A stretch of 64,000 nucleotides of DNA from Acidimicrobiales bacterium (lineage in GTDB: Bacteria > Actinomycetota > Acidimicrobiia > Acidimicrobiales > Palsa-688): positions 52,185 through 116,184 of the forward strand of contig DASUWA010000046.1 of NCBI GenBank assembly GCA_036378675.1, written 5' to 3'. Numbering within the stretch: the stretch's first letter is position 1; each line of letters opens with the position of its first letter. The position numbers and the translations under genes are program-made. The notes under the pieces were generated by a model that made no database searches, was not told the DNA's origin, and worked only from the letters and a program-made list of their open reading frames with translations. This document shows positions 48,458-56,822 of the stretch, piece after piece.

Positions 48458-49165
48458 TTACGCGGTTGCCGGGGTGGGGCCCGACAGGCTGGCGAGATCT
48501 TCGTCCATCCCGTCCAGCATGCGCCGTACCAGCTCGCCGCGGGCACGTGATTTGGTGCCGTCCACGGCACCGCGCCTGCGTTCGGAGAGCTTTGAGGCCA
48601 CCGCGCTCGCCCGTTCAAGGAGGGAGTCGCCTTCCACCACTTCGTCGAGGAATCCGGCTGAAATCGCGCTTTCGGGGTCGCTCACCTCTCCGATGACAAT
48701 CCGATCGAACTGCGACGGCGGCATCCTGTAGCGGGCAAGCTCGACCGCCCAGACCGGGAGCGGCATGCCGATAGCGACCTCGTTGAGTCCTATCTGGAAC
48801 GAGCCGGTCGCTCCGATTCTGTAGTCGGCTGCAAGCAGGACCAGCGCGCCGGCGGCCAAGGCATGCCCGGTGCACGCGGCGACAACCGGAGTCGGGTGGA
48901 GCAACATCTGGGCGACGAACCGACCTCCCTGGGATACGAGCGCTCGCATGGCCTCGGTGCTCGCGGTCATGGTCGCGAGGTCGAAGCCCGCCGAAAACCG
49001 CCCCGGCCTGCCGGCCAGCAGAACCGACGTAACCGACGGGTCCTCGGAAGCTCGATTGAGCGCTCCAGACAACCCGTCGAGCACCGCTGGGGTGTACACG
49101 TTGGCTTTTCCGTCGTCGAAGTTGATAACCGCCACTTTGTCCCGCAGCTCGTACGTGATCGGCAT
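48458..49165 (-). CDS. Enoyl-CoA hydratase/isomerase family protein
   Basis: 235 aa from ATG 49165; a longer frame upstream is not needed. Crotonase fold: VAVINFDDGKANVYTPAVLDGLSGAL, FSAGFDLATM (oxyanion), VAACTGHALAAGALVLLAADYRIG, FQIGLNEVAIGMPLPVWAVEL. The usual catalytic Glu pair is not both evident (GLNEV retains one), so this may be an isomerase or a non-hydratase member. TAACAT lies 8 bases before the ATG. No other beta-oxidation gene is adjacent. Confidence 0.87.
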   Translation of the reverse strand: MPITYELRDKVAVINFDDGKANVYTPAVLDGLSGALNRASEDPSVTSVLLAGRPGRFSAGFDLATMTASTEAMRALVSQGGRFVAQMLLHPTPVVAACTGHALAAGALVLLAADYRIGATGSFQIGLNEVAIGMPLPVWAVELARYRMPPSQFDRIVIGEVSDPESAISAGFLDEVVEGDSLLERASAVASKLSERRRGAVDGTKSRARGELVRRMLDGMDEDLASLSGPTPATA

Positions 49166-49173
49166 GGCCGCCG

Positions 49174-49179
49174 ATGTTA
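49174..49179 (-). promoter_or_regulatory. Leaderless-type -10 (TAACAT) for the enoyl-CoA hydratase gene
   Basis: TANNNT hexamer on the minus strand, 8 bases before the ATG at 49165. Confidence 0.4.
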
Positions 49180-49267
49180 CGGCTAAAGGTCGGGTGGTCC
49201 CACTACCGGTGGCTCGGAGGGAACCGACCGACCGGCCCAAAGGGTGCGCTGCCCTATGAACATAGGA

Positions 49268-49296
49268 TTGACTGAGAAACATTAAGAGACTATAAC
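49268..49296 (+). promoter_or_regulatory. Strong sigma-A-type promoter
   Basis: TTGACT, exactly 17 bases, then TATAAC, the best -35/-10 pair I see in the window. It would start transcription near 49303, about 30 bases before the 49336 gene, and may also serve the glutamate dehydrogenase gene. Confidence 0.7.
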
Positions 49297-49335
49297 TGGT
49301 GCACCATTCCGTTCCTCTCCGCGTTTGGAGGATCC

Positions 49336-49746
49336 ATGTCCCGTTCGGTCGATCTGTTCATCGCCACTCCGGTTCCGCTCGAGACGGTCGCCGAGACCGT
49401 TGCCGGGCTCACCGGGTTTTCTGTCAGTCCCGGGCAACCGGGGACCTGGTTGGTCCGGGACGGGGACGTGTGTGCCGTCCTCAGTGAGAATCGCCATTCC
49501 CGTGACGGGCACCCGCCGCTCGACCGTTACGCCTATTCGCTGACCGCAACCGCGCCCGAGGGCACGCGCCCACAGGACAGCGCGCCGGCTGCGCTCCTTC
49601 GGCAGGTCGGCCACAAGCTCCAGGAAAAGTCAGGCTGGATGATGCTGATGGTCCTCGACCTCCAATACCGGACCGTGGGCGCCGGCGGGGAGACCCCCGA
49701 CTCTGGCGGAGAGGTGCCTTCCGCCGGTCAGGAGGTTCCCGCCTGA
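49336..49746 (+). CDS. Small protein of unknown function upstream of gdh
   Basis: 136 aa from ATG 49336 with TTGGAGG 6 bases upstream and a strong promoter before it. Cytoplasmic, no signal or TM. It begins MSRSVDLFIATPVPLETVAETV, has an alternating alpha-beta pattern (FSVSPGQPGTWLVRDGDVCAVL), and ends with a low-complexity Gly/Glu/Pro tail of about 20 residues. I do not recognise the family. The glutamate dehydrogenase gene begins 10 bases after its stop, so they are likely co-transcribed. Confidence 0.75.
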   Translation: MSRSVDLFIATPVPLETVAETVAGLTGFSVSPGQPGTWLVRDGDVCAVLSENRHSRDGHPPLDRYAYSLTATAPEGTRPQDSAPAALLRQVGHKLQEKSGWMMLMVLDLQYRTVGAGGETPDSGGEVPSAGQEVPA

Positions 49747-49756
49747 GTGCAGCGAC

Positions 49757-52700
49757 GTGCGCGAAGCTGCCAGGGTGAGCAGCGAAGCGGCACCGGGCGG
49801 TGAAAGCGCCTCGCACTCGCCATCCGAATGGGCCAGCGAGCTCGCTGCTCACATAGCGGGCCCGCACGCAGAATCCGCCGCAGCGAGCTTCGCCGCCCGG
49901 GCGCCCGCCAGCTACAAGGATCAGACCTCGCCGGCCGAGGCCGCTCTCGACCTCGCCGAACTGGCGGAGTTGCATCCCCCACACCAGGCGAACGGGGGAA
50001 CCGCCCTCGGCGGAGGCGTCTTCGGCGGGGATCACCGTTTGCTGGTGCGTCCTTCGGAGGATCCAGCGTGCACCTTTCGGCTTCGCCGGTACGGGAAAGG
50101 GGCGATCGAGCTGACCAGCTTCCTGCCGGTTCTGGAGAGCTTCGGGCTGATCGTCGTGGATGCGGTTCCGCACCGGATCGCCGCCTCGGAACCCGGCGGT
50201 CCCGCATTTCACATCGACGACATTGGGCTCCGGGTCGACACGGCCGACGGAATCGAGACGCTGCGATTCGTACCGGAGATCCACGGTCCACGGCTGGTGG
50301 ACGCGCTGGAGGCGGTTGCCCGCGGCGAAGCCGAGGTCGATTCCCTCAACCGGCTGGTGACTGTGGCTGGGCTCGACTGGCGTCAGGTCACCTTGTTGCG
50401 TTGCTACCTGCGCTACCGGCTGCAAGCAGGAACGCCCCTGACCGCGGTCGATCTGACCAACCCGCTGGTGGAGTTCCCGGACGTGGCCCGCGGACTGGTC
50501 GGGTACTTCCACGGTCGATTCGACCCTGATCTCGAGCGCGAACCGTCGGGGGCCAGCCCGGAAGAGGCTGCGGAACGGGCGCGTTGTGTCGCTGCCCTCG
50601 ACCTCGTGCCGAGACTCGAGGATGATCGGGTGCTGCGCGGTTATCTGCGCCTGATCGATGCGACTGTTCGCACCAACTACTTTCAGGTGGGCGGCGACGG
50701 CTCGAACAAGCCGGTCGTGGTGCTGAAACTGGACAGCGGTCTGGTGCCCGAGCTGCCCAACCCGCGCCCGAAATTCGAGGCGTTCGTGCACGGTCCGAGC
50801 ATCGAAGGCATCCATCTCCGAGCGGGTCTCATCGCGCGCGGGGGACTTCGTTGGAGCGATCGACCCGCGGACTTCCGGACCGAGATACTGGACCTCGCCT
50901 TCGCTCAGGTGAAGAAGAACGCGATCATTGTCCCGACGGGTGCGAAGGGCGGGTTCGTGTGCCGGCTGGCATCAGGCTTCGGGCGCCCACCGGGCGTTCG
51001 TTTGGTCGGCTCCATGGTGCCGGTCAAGGCCGAGGATGTTAAGGCCGCTTACGCGACGTTCGTCCGCTCGCTGCTCGAGATAACTGACAACGTGTCCGGC
51101 GGAAAGACGATCGTCCCCGCCGGAGTCGTTGCTCGTGACGAGCCCGACCCGTACCTGGTGGTTGCGGCGGACAAGGGCACCTCCACGTTCTCCGATCTCG
51201 CCAACTCGATCAGCGAGGAGCTCGGTTTCTGGCTGGGCGACGCGTTCGCGTCCGGCGGCTCGAGGGGGTACGACCACAAGAAACTGGGTATCACGGCTAA
51301 AGGCGCCTGGGTCGCGGTGCGGAGACATTTCCGCCAACTCGGCATAGATGTTCAGCGAGAGTCGATCAGCGTCGTCGGAGTCGGGGATATGTCGGGAGAT
51401 GTATTCGGGAACGGCATGTTGCAAAGCGACAGGATCCGACTGGTTGCCGCGTTCGATCACCGCCACGTCTTCCTGGATCCCGAACCTGATTCTGAGAGGT
51501 CTTTTGAGGAACGCCGGCGTCTCGCCGAGTTGCCGGCATCCAGCTGGGCGGATTACCGCGGCGAGGTGATCTCGCCAGGCGGCGGTGTGTGGCCCCGCGA
51601 CGCGAAGACGGTTCCACTCGCGCCCGCGGTGCGGCGGACGCTCGGGGTCGAAGCCGAGAGCCTCAGCCCCCCGGAGGTGATATCGGCCATCCTCGCCGCA
51701 CCGGTCGATTTGCTGTTCTTCGGAGGCATTGGAACGTTCATCAAGGCACCGGCCGAATCCGACGCGGACGTTGGCGACCACGCCAACGACTCGGTCCGGA
51801 TCACCTCCGACCGGGTCAGGACGAGAGTGATCGCGGAGGGAGCCAACCTCGGCGTTACCCAGCAGGCCCGGATCCGATACTCACGACGCGGAGGGAGGAT
51901 CAACACGGACTTCGTAGACAACGCGGCCGGAGTTGCAACGTCGGACCGCGAGGTCAACCTGAAGATCCTGCTGGCTCTCGCTATCGAGGAACGGCGTCTC
52001 GATCCCGCGCAACGAGACAGTTACCTGCACGAGTCGACCGGCGAAGTGACCACGGAAGTTCTGCGCCAGGTGGACCACAACGTCGCCGCGCTGGAGAGAG
52101 CCGTCGTGCACAGCGCAAGGGAGCCGGACGCGTTTGCAGCCCTGATCGACGCTCTCGAAGGAGCGGGAGCCTTCAACCGGCAGGTCGAGTCACTTCCGGA
52201 ACCAGAGGAGCTTCGCATCCGGCGCGAAGCGGGAGCCGGGCTTATCAGACCAGAGCTGGCTGTCCTCTTGGCTTACGCCAGATCGAATCTCGTTGCCGAG
52301 ATCGAGAAGTCGATCGGACCCGTCCTCTCAAAGGGTCATCCCTATCTCGAGGCGGTCGTGCCGTACTTCCCGGTTGCCATCCGGCGGGATTTCGAGGACC
52401 TGATCCCAAGGCACCGTCTCTATCCCCAACTGGCGGCTACCGACGTTGCGGGGGATCTCGTCGACCAGCTCGGCATAGTCTGGGCGCACGAGACCGCCGC
52501 GGAGATGGGCAGGCGGCTCGACGAGGTTGCGGCAGCGTTCTGGGCGGCTCGCGAAGTCATCGGAGCCGGGTCGCTGTGGTCGGAGCTCGAGGCGCTGGCG
52601 GCGTCCTTGACCGCCGAGGCAGAGGCAGCGCTGCAGGCCGAGATCTCCGAGGCGGTCATCCGCCTCGCCAGGTCGTACCTCGCCCGCCCGGGCGTCATTG

Positions 52701-53245
52701 ACATCGGGGCTTTGATCACCGCGGACAGCGTGGTCGCCGACCAGATCGGAGCGTCGCGCTCAGATGACGCCGTCAAGGCATCCGTTGAGCAGTTGGTGGA
52801 CCTGGGGATCGAGCGGGACATCGCCGCCCGCTACGTTCTCGCCTCGGGCCGCGCAGACGTCGCCGACGCCCGTCCGGTCATGGACGCCACGGGCAGGAAC
52901 GCGTTAGAAGCGCTCGAGTGTCTCGACGGGGTAGACCGCGCCGCTGGTACTGAGGGAATCGCATCGGCGGTTTCTGCCGCGTTGTCGATTGTTCCGCCCC
53001 CGCGCCGCTTGACGGTGTGGCTCGGCCGCTCGGTTCTCGATGACCTCGCCGACTGGAGGCGCAACGCCGCCACAAGGGTGCTCAGGCTGGGTACCAGCCC
53101 GACCGATGCCTTGGCTGCTTGGGAGGTGGCCAATGCTGACGCGTTGCGAAGCGCTGCGCAGATGCTCGGTTCGTCCGCCCGGGCCGGTGAGGCGTTACTC
53201 GACTCGGCCGTCCTGGCGATCCGCCGGTTGCAGAGGGCTGTCTGA
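49757..53245 (+). CDS. NAD-specific glutamate dehydrogenase, large type, N-terminally short
   Basis: 1162 aa from GTG 49757. It deaminates glutamate to 2-oxoglutarate with NAD. Compared with the common bacterial large GDH of about 1600 aa it lacks about 400-450 N-terminal residues (the ACT-like region). Catalytic part: LIARGGLRWSDRPADFRTEI (near residue 356), the Lys motif VPTGAKGGFV, and the dinucleotide site VGVGDMSGDVFGNGML near 541. The C-terminal helical part (EIEKSIGPVLSKGHPYLEAV, WAHETAAEMGRRLDEVAA) is complete. A stop in another frame precedes the GTG, so the missing region is not encoded upstream. Its 3' end overlaps the convergent rpiR-like gene by 51 bases. Confidence 0.93.
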   Translation: MREAARVSSEAAPGGESASHSPSEWASELAAHIAGPHAESAAASFAARAPASYKDQTSPAEAALDLAELAELHPPHQANGGTALGGGVFGGDHRLLVRPSEDPACTFRLRRYGKGAIELTSFLPVLESFGLIVVDAVPHRIAASEPGGPAFHIDDIGLRVDTADGIETLRFVPEIHGPRLVDALEAVARGEAEVDSLNRLVTVAGLDWRQVTLLRCYLRYRLQAGTPLTAVDLTNPLVEFPDVARGLVGYFHGRFDPDLEREPSGASPEEAAERARCVAALDLVPRLEDDRVLRGYLRLIDATVRTNYFQVGGDGSNKPVVVLKLDSGLVPELPNPRPKFEAFVHGPSIEGIHLRAGLIARGGLRWSDRPADFRTEILDLAFAQVKKNAIIVPTGAKGGFVCRLASGFGRPPGVRLVGSMVPVKAEDVKAAYATFVRSLLEITDNVSGGKTIVPAGVVARDEPDPYLVVAADKGTSTFSDLANSISEELGFWLGDAFASGGSRGYDHKKLGITAKGAWVAVRRHFRQLGIDVQRESISVVGVGDMSGDVFGNGMLQSDRIRLVAAFDHRHVFLDPEPDSERSFEERRRLAELPASSWADYRGEVISPGGGVWPRDAKTVPLAPAVRRTLGVEAESLSPPEVISAILAAPVDLLFFGGIGTFIKAPAESDADVGDHANDSVRITSDRVRTRVIAEGANLGVTQQARIRYSRRGGRINTDFVDNAAGVATSDREVNLKILLALAIEERRLDPAQRDSYLHESTGEVTTEVLRQVDHNVAALERAVVHSAREPDAFAALIDALEGAGAFNRQVESLPEPEELRIRREAGAGLIRPELAVLLAYARSNLVAEIEKSIGPVLSKGHPYLEAVVPYFPVAIRRDFEDLIPRHRLYPQLAATDVAGDLVDQLGIVWAHETAAEMGRRLDEVAAAFWAAREVIGAGSLWSELEALAASLTAEAEAALQAEISEAVIRLARSYLARPGVIDIGALITADSVVADQIGASRSDDAVKASVEQLVDLGIERDIAARYVLASGRADVADARPVMDATGRNALEALECLDGVDRAAGTEGIASAVSAALSIVPPPRRLTVWLGRSVLDDLADWRRNAATRVLRLGTSPTDALAAWEVANADALRSAAQMLGSSARAGEALLDSAVLAIRRLQRAV

Positions 53246-54157
53246 AGCTCCGTTCAACGCGCCCGGCACCGAGTCGGTGAACATCTCCATTCCAGGCAAA
53301 GGGCTGTTGCCTCCGGGCTCGGCAACGAGTGCGCCCGAGGCGTTCCAGGCTGCTTCTATGGCGTCGAGCCGCGCCGGAGCGCTTTGACGCAGCCGTGCCG
53401 CCACCGCGGTAACCAGCACGTTGGCAAGGGCGATCCCGCCTGTGACACTGTCGAAGGGCCCCACGCCGCGCGCCGAGATGAAGAAGGTGTGGGCGGCGCC
53501 GGCCGCCAGCGGTGACAGGGGGCTGTCCGTTATCGCGATCACGATCGCACCCCGTTCCCTCGCCCAGCGAGCTACCGACACAACCGCACGCTCGTAACGT
53601 CTCACATCTATTGCGATCACGGTGTCGTCCGTTTCCAGGCCCGCCAGTGAGCGGCTGATCGCTACCTCTGAGCCCGCCAGCCGGGTGACGCCGTCACGCA
53701 GCTGGCTCAGCTGGCTGTCGAGCACGCGACCTATCGGGCCGGTGACTTCGCCGGCGAGGACCCACACGCTGTGCCGGCGGTCCGCCAGGCGCGACGCTGC
53801 CGCATCTACGGTCTCGACGCTCAACCCGTGGAGGGTGCTGAGCACATTGTCCTGCTCGGTGGTAAGTGCTCTTGCCAGCAGATCCGTCGGTGGCCTCTGG
53901 CGGATCCGGTCGCGGGCGGGACCGAGCTGGCTGGCCAGCTCCGACTGGACGTCTGACTGCAGGTCGACGAAACCCTCGTAACCCAGCTTCACCGCGAGCC
54001 TCACCACCGACGGTCCGCTGGTCCCGGCGACCCGGGCCACCTGTGCGACGGTGCCGAACGCGACAGTCTGAGGTTCGCCGGCCAGCACCTCGGCGATCTT
54101 TCGTTCCGTCGAGGTGAGCCTTTCAGCGTGCGCCATGATGCGCTCGACCACGCCCAT
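53195..54157 (-). CDS. RpiR/MurR-type transcriptional regulator (HTH + SIS)
   Basis: 320 aa from ATG 54157. N-terminal HTH_6 domain (RIMAHAERLTSTERKIAEVL, VARVAGTSGPSVVRLAVKLGYEGFVDLQ) followed by a SIS sugar-isomerase domain at about residues 120-260 (HSVWVLAGEVTGPIGRVLDSQL, RERGAIVIAITDSPLSPLAAGA). RpiR regulators bind a phosphosugar ligand. Lacking a sugar-catabolic gene nearby, its target could be murA immediately downstream on the same strand or the gdh. The last 17 codons overlap gdh on the other strand. Confidence 0.9.
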   Translation of the reverse strand: MGVVERIMAHAERLTSTERKIAEVLAGEPQTVAFGTVAQVARVAGTSGPSVVRLAVKLGYEGFVDLQSDVQSELASQLGPARDRIRQRPPTDLLARALTTEQDNVLSTLHGLSVETVDAAASRLADRRHSVWVLAGEVTGPIGRVLDSQLSQLRDGVTRLAGSEVAISRSLAGLETDDTVIAIDVRRYERAVVSVARWARERGAIVIAITDSPLSPLAAGAAHTFFISARGVGPFDSVTGGIALANVLVTAVAARLRQSAPARLDAIEAAWNASGALVAEPGGNSPLPGMEMFTDSVPGALNGASDSPLQPADRQDGRVE

Positions 54158-54196
54158 AAGGAGTGCGAAGAAGCTTAGGACGAGCGACTGGTCGCG

Positions 54197-55495
54197 TTAC
54201 TGAGTCTGAAGGTCGAGGCCCAGGGATCGGAGTTGATCCGCCGGACGGTGGTATCCCCGCTCGAGGTGATGGACGCCTCTCAGCAACGAGGAGCCTTCGG
54301 CTGCTGCGGCTGCGATCACGCTCGAGAAGCCGGCCCGGACGTCAGGGATCTCGACTTCTGCGCCCCGCAGCTTCGAGACCCCGCGCACCAGAGCGGAGTG
54401 CATGTTGCTGGTCTCGTAGAAACGGCACGCCGGACCACCGAGGCAACTCGAGAACAGCTGGATCTCTCCGCCCATCTTCTGCAATGCAGGGACGTAGACG
54501 AAACGGTCTTCGTAAACCGTCTCGTGCAGCACGGACATTCCCTCCGCCTGAGTGAACAGGACCATCAACGGCGTCTGCCAGTCGGTCATGAAACCCGGGT
54601 GGACGTCGGTTTGCACCGCGGCAGCGCGCAGGCCGTCTGGTGCCGAAGCGGCCATCCCGTGGTCGTCGACGTCGACGAGCGCTCCCATCCTCATCAGGGT
54701 GGTGATGGCGGTGACGAGTCGGTCCTGCCCACACCCGACCACGCGCACCTCGCCGCCGGTCAAGAGACCTGCGACCAGGTAGCTGAACGCCTCATTGCGA
54801 TCACCCAGCAATCGCGTCCGGGCACCGTGCAAGCGCGTCACGCCTTCGATGACGATGACCCGGTCGGGTTTCAACTCGATGAGAGCGCCCATCTTCTGAA
54901 GAAAAAGCGCCAGTTCGAGCACCTCGGGCTCCGTGGCCGCGCCACGGATCACTGTCTTTCCTTCGGCCAGCGAAGCCGACAGAAGCGCCGACTCGGTTGC
55001 ACCGACGCTGGGGTACGGAAGTTCGATGATCGCGCCCTTCAGCCGGTTGCACCTCGCCGAGATGCCCACGTCGTTCACTTCGACTTCCGCTCCGAGCGCG
55101 CGGAGAACATCGACGTGAAAGTCGACCGGTCTTGCGCCAATGCTGTCACCGCCGACCCGAGGAACAAATGCCTCGCCCGTCAGGTGAAGAAGCGGTCCGA
55201 GCATAAGGACCGGAATGCGGTTGAGCCCGCTGAAAGACAAGGGAACGGTCGGGATCACGTCGCTCGGGGGACTGACTGTCAGCGAATCCCCGCTCCGCTC
55301 GACGTTCGCTCCGATCGCGGTGAGGATGTTCGCGGTTATCTCGACGTCGCCGACCTCGGGCACATTGGTTATGGTGCTGGGCCTCTCTCCGAGAATCGCC
55401 GCGACCATGTGCTTGGTCACCGCATTCTTGGACCCTCGTACCTCCACTTCGCCCCTGAGTGGACCCGCCGGTTCAATCAGCCAAGCGTCTGACAC
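54197..55495 (-). CDS. murA: UDP-N-acetylglucosamine 1-carboxyvinyltransferase, Asp117 type
   Basis: 432 aa from GTG 55495. MurA transfers enolpyruvate from PEP to UDP-GlcNAc, the first committed step of peptidoglycan synthesis. The EPSP-like six-fold pattern is present: EVRGSKNAVTKHMVAA (Lys23), LMLGPLLHLTGEAFVPRVGG, the GARPVD loop, and DRFVYVPALQKMGG. The loop reads GGDSIGARP, with Asp117 where most bacteria have the Cys attacked by fosfomycin; M. tuberculosis MurA has Asp at this same number. Intrinsic fosfomycin resistance is therefore expected. TAGCCT 6 bases upstream of the GTG fits a leaderless mRNA. Confidence 0.95.
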   Translation of the reverse strand: MSDAWLIEPAGPLRGEVEVRGSKNAVTKHMVAAILGERPSTITNVPEVGDVEITANILTAIGANVERSGDSLTVSPPSDVIPTVPLSFSGLNRIPVLMLGPLLHLTGEAFVPRVGGDSIGARPVDFHVDVLRALGAEVEVNDVGISARCNRLKGAIIELPYPSVGATESALLSASLAEGKTVIRGAATEPEVLELALFLQKMGALIELKPDRVIVIEGVTRLHGARTRLLGDRNEAFSYLVAGLLTGGEVRVVGCGQDRLVTAITTLMRMGALVDVDDHGMAASAPDGLRAAAVQTDVHPGFMTDWQTPLMVLFTQAEGMSVLHETVYEDRFVYVPALQKMGGEIQLFSSCLGGPACRFYETSNMHSALVRGVSKLRGAEVEIPDVRAGFSSVIAAAAAEGSSLLRGVHHLERGYHRPADQLRSLGLDLQTQ

Positions 55496-55501
55496 GCATG
55501 A

Positions 55502-55507
55502 AGGCTA
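55502..55507 (-). promoter_or_regulatory. Leaderless-type -10 (TAGCCT) for murA
   Basis: TANNNT hexamer on the minus strand, 6 bases before the murA GTG. Confidence 0.5.
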
Positions 55508-55549
55508 CCCGCTAAGACCTCGCGTGCCGTGTCATGACATGCTTGGCGG

Positions 55550-55825
55550 ATGGGCCCGACCGGTACGACACCAGCACCGGCGACGACCCTCCCCGGAGGG
55601 GTTGTGACCATCACCGGCGGGCCGAACGCGACCGGCAACGTTTCCGGACCTCACAACGACCCGGCGGACTTCTACGGCATCATCCTCGGCCTCGCCGCGA
55701 TCCTGATCGCGGTGGCCGCCACCAGGCTTATTTTCCGTACACGACGGGACTCCGGTCCGAAATCCACGGAGCAAGGGGAGCCTCCACAACCCGGGCCAAC
55801 TCCAGAAGAACCCGATCGTAGTTGA
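55550..55825 (+). CDS. Small single-TM protein
   Basis: 91 aa from ATG 55550. A Thr/Gly/Pro-rich N-terminal part (about 40 residues), one TM segment (FYGIILGLAAILIAVAATRLIF) and a basic then Pro/Glu-rich tail. I do not recognise a family. Its last 98 bases overlap the convergent channel-like gene, so codon constraint on that part comes from two genes. The TM segment lies outside the overlap and has a normal actinobacterial composition, which argues for a real gene, but this is less certain than its neighbours. No clear ribosome site. Confidence 0.5.
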   Translation: MGPTGTTPAPATTLPGGVVTITGGPNATGNVSGPHNDPADFYGIILGLAAILIAVAATRLIFRTRRDSGPKSTEQGEPPQPGPTPEEPDRS

Positions 55826-56795
55826 CCCGCCAGCCCTTCCATGCCGTCCATGCCGCCTCGCGATCGGCGATCATCGGCATGCCGGCGTCCGCCATCCTCT
55901 CGAACTCTTTTTCCCACTCGTCTCTGGTAATCGAGATCGGATCGTCGGGATCGGGGTTCGGGTCGTAGCTGATCCCGAGGTTTTCGGAGATGTGACGGAA
56001 CGCTATGTACCCCGCGCGTATGCACAGCTGCGCGTCAGGGTCGAGTGGATGGTCACCCACCGCTGACAACCAGAACGCCGCCGCGTCGAGAAGCGCGCCC
56101 GCGACTGTGATCCACGACCGGTCAGGTTGCGGTGAGCGAAAGAACACAAGGATCGGGAACGTCGAGTGCGATTCGTCGACATCCCCGAACCACCGTTCCC
56201 AGTCCTGCCAGACCTGGTTGAGGCGATAGTGCGGCTCTTCGATCTGGTGGTACCTGATCAGCATCGTCGCGGCTCTCGGCGGCGCGCCCAGTCGCACCCG
56301 GAGAAGCGCCACCCCGCTCTCCCTTCTGGTGAACGCGGCGTAGATGCTCGGAAGGTAAGTGATCAGAAGCGTCAGGACGAGCAGCCCGACGGCGGCCTCT
56401 GTGTACGTCAACAGCTTGGTCCACACCCCTGGGCCGGTGCTAGTTCCCAAAGTGAAGACGGACGACCCCGACAGCTCCACAGCGAACTTGAACGATCCTC
56501 CCGTGATCGCGAAGAACATCAGCGTGAATCCCCACATCACGAGGATCAGCCAAACAGCGAGTACGGCAAGCAATGACGTCGGTCCGAGCATCGCCATGGC
56601 GCGGTCCCGCGCCTCATACGATTCCAACCGCTTCGCGCGCAACCGAAACGCGAAACGAGTGACCCGGACCGACGAATTGACGATGCGACTCTGCGCGCTC
56701 CTCGGCAGAATAGTTGCGCGCAGCGCCGACAGGATGGCCGTAACGACAAGGAACACGCCTGCTGCAAACACAAAGACCTGCAGCGGCAGAGGCAT
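55728..56795 (-). CDS. Two-pore-like channel or ion-transport-related membrane protein
   Basis: 355 aa from ATG 56795. Membrane segments at about residues 5-27, 70-95, and 130-150, with FTLGTSTGPG between the second and third resembling a K+-channel pore loop and filter. A basic patch (RATILPRSAQSRIVNSSVRVTRFAFRLRAKR) lies after the first TM. The C-terminal about 190 residues are cytoplasmic, with WERWFGDVDESHSTFPILVFFRSP and acidic DPNPDPDDP. The TLGTSTGPG sequence is not the canonical TVGYG, so ion selectivity is unclear. Its last 98 bases overlap the small TM gene. Confidence 0.72.
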   Translation of the reverse strand: MPLPLQVFVFAAGVFLVVTAILSALRATILPRSAQSRIVNSSVRVTRFAFRLRAKRLESYEARDRAMAMLGPTSLLAVLAVWLILVMWGFTLMFFAITGGSFKFAVELSGSSVFTLGTSTGPGVWTKLLTYTEAAVGLLVLTLLITYLPSIYAAFTRRESGVALLRVRLGAPPRAATMLIRYHQIEEPHYRLNQVWQDWERWFGDVDESHSTFPILVFFRSPQPDRSWITVAGALLDAAAFWLSAVGDHPLDPDAQLCIRAGYIAFRHISENLGISYDPNPDPDDPISITRDEWEKEFERMADAGMPMIADREAAWTAWKGWRVNYDRVLLELARVVEAPLAPWISDRSPVVYGK

Positions 56796-56822
56796 GGAGG
56801 CCGGTGTCTTAAGGTGTTGTCG

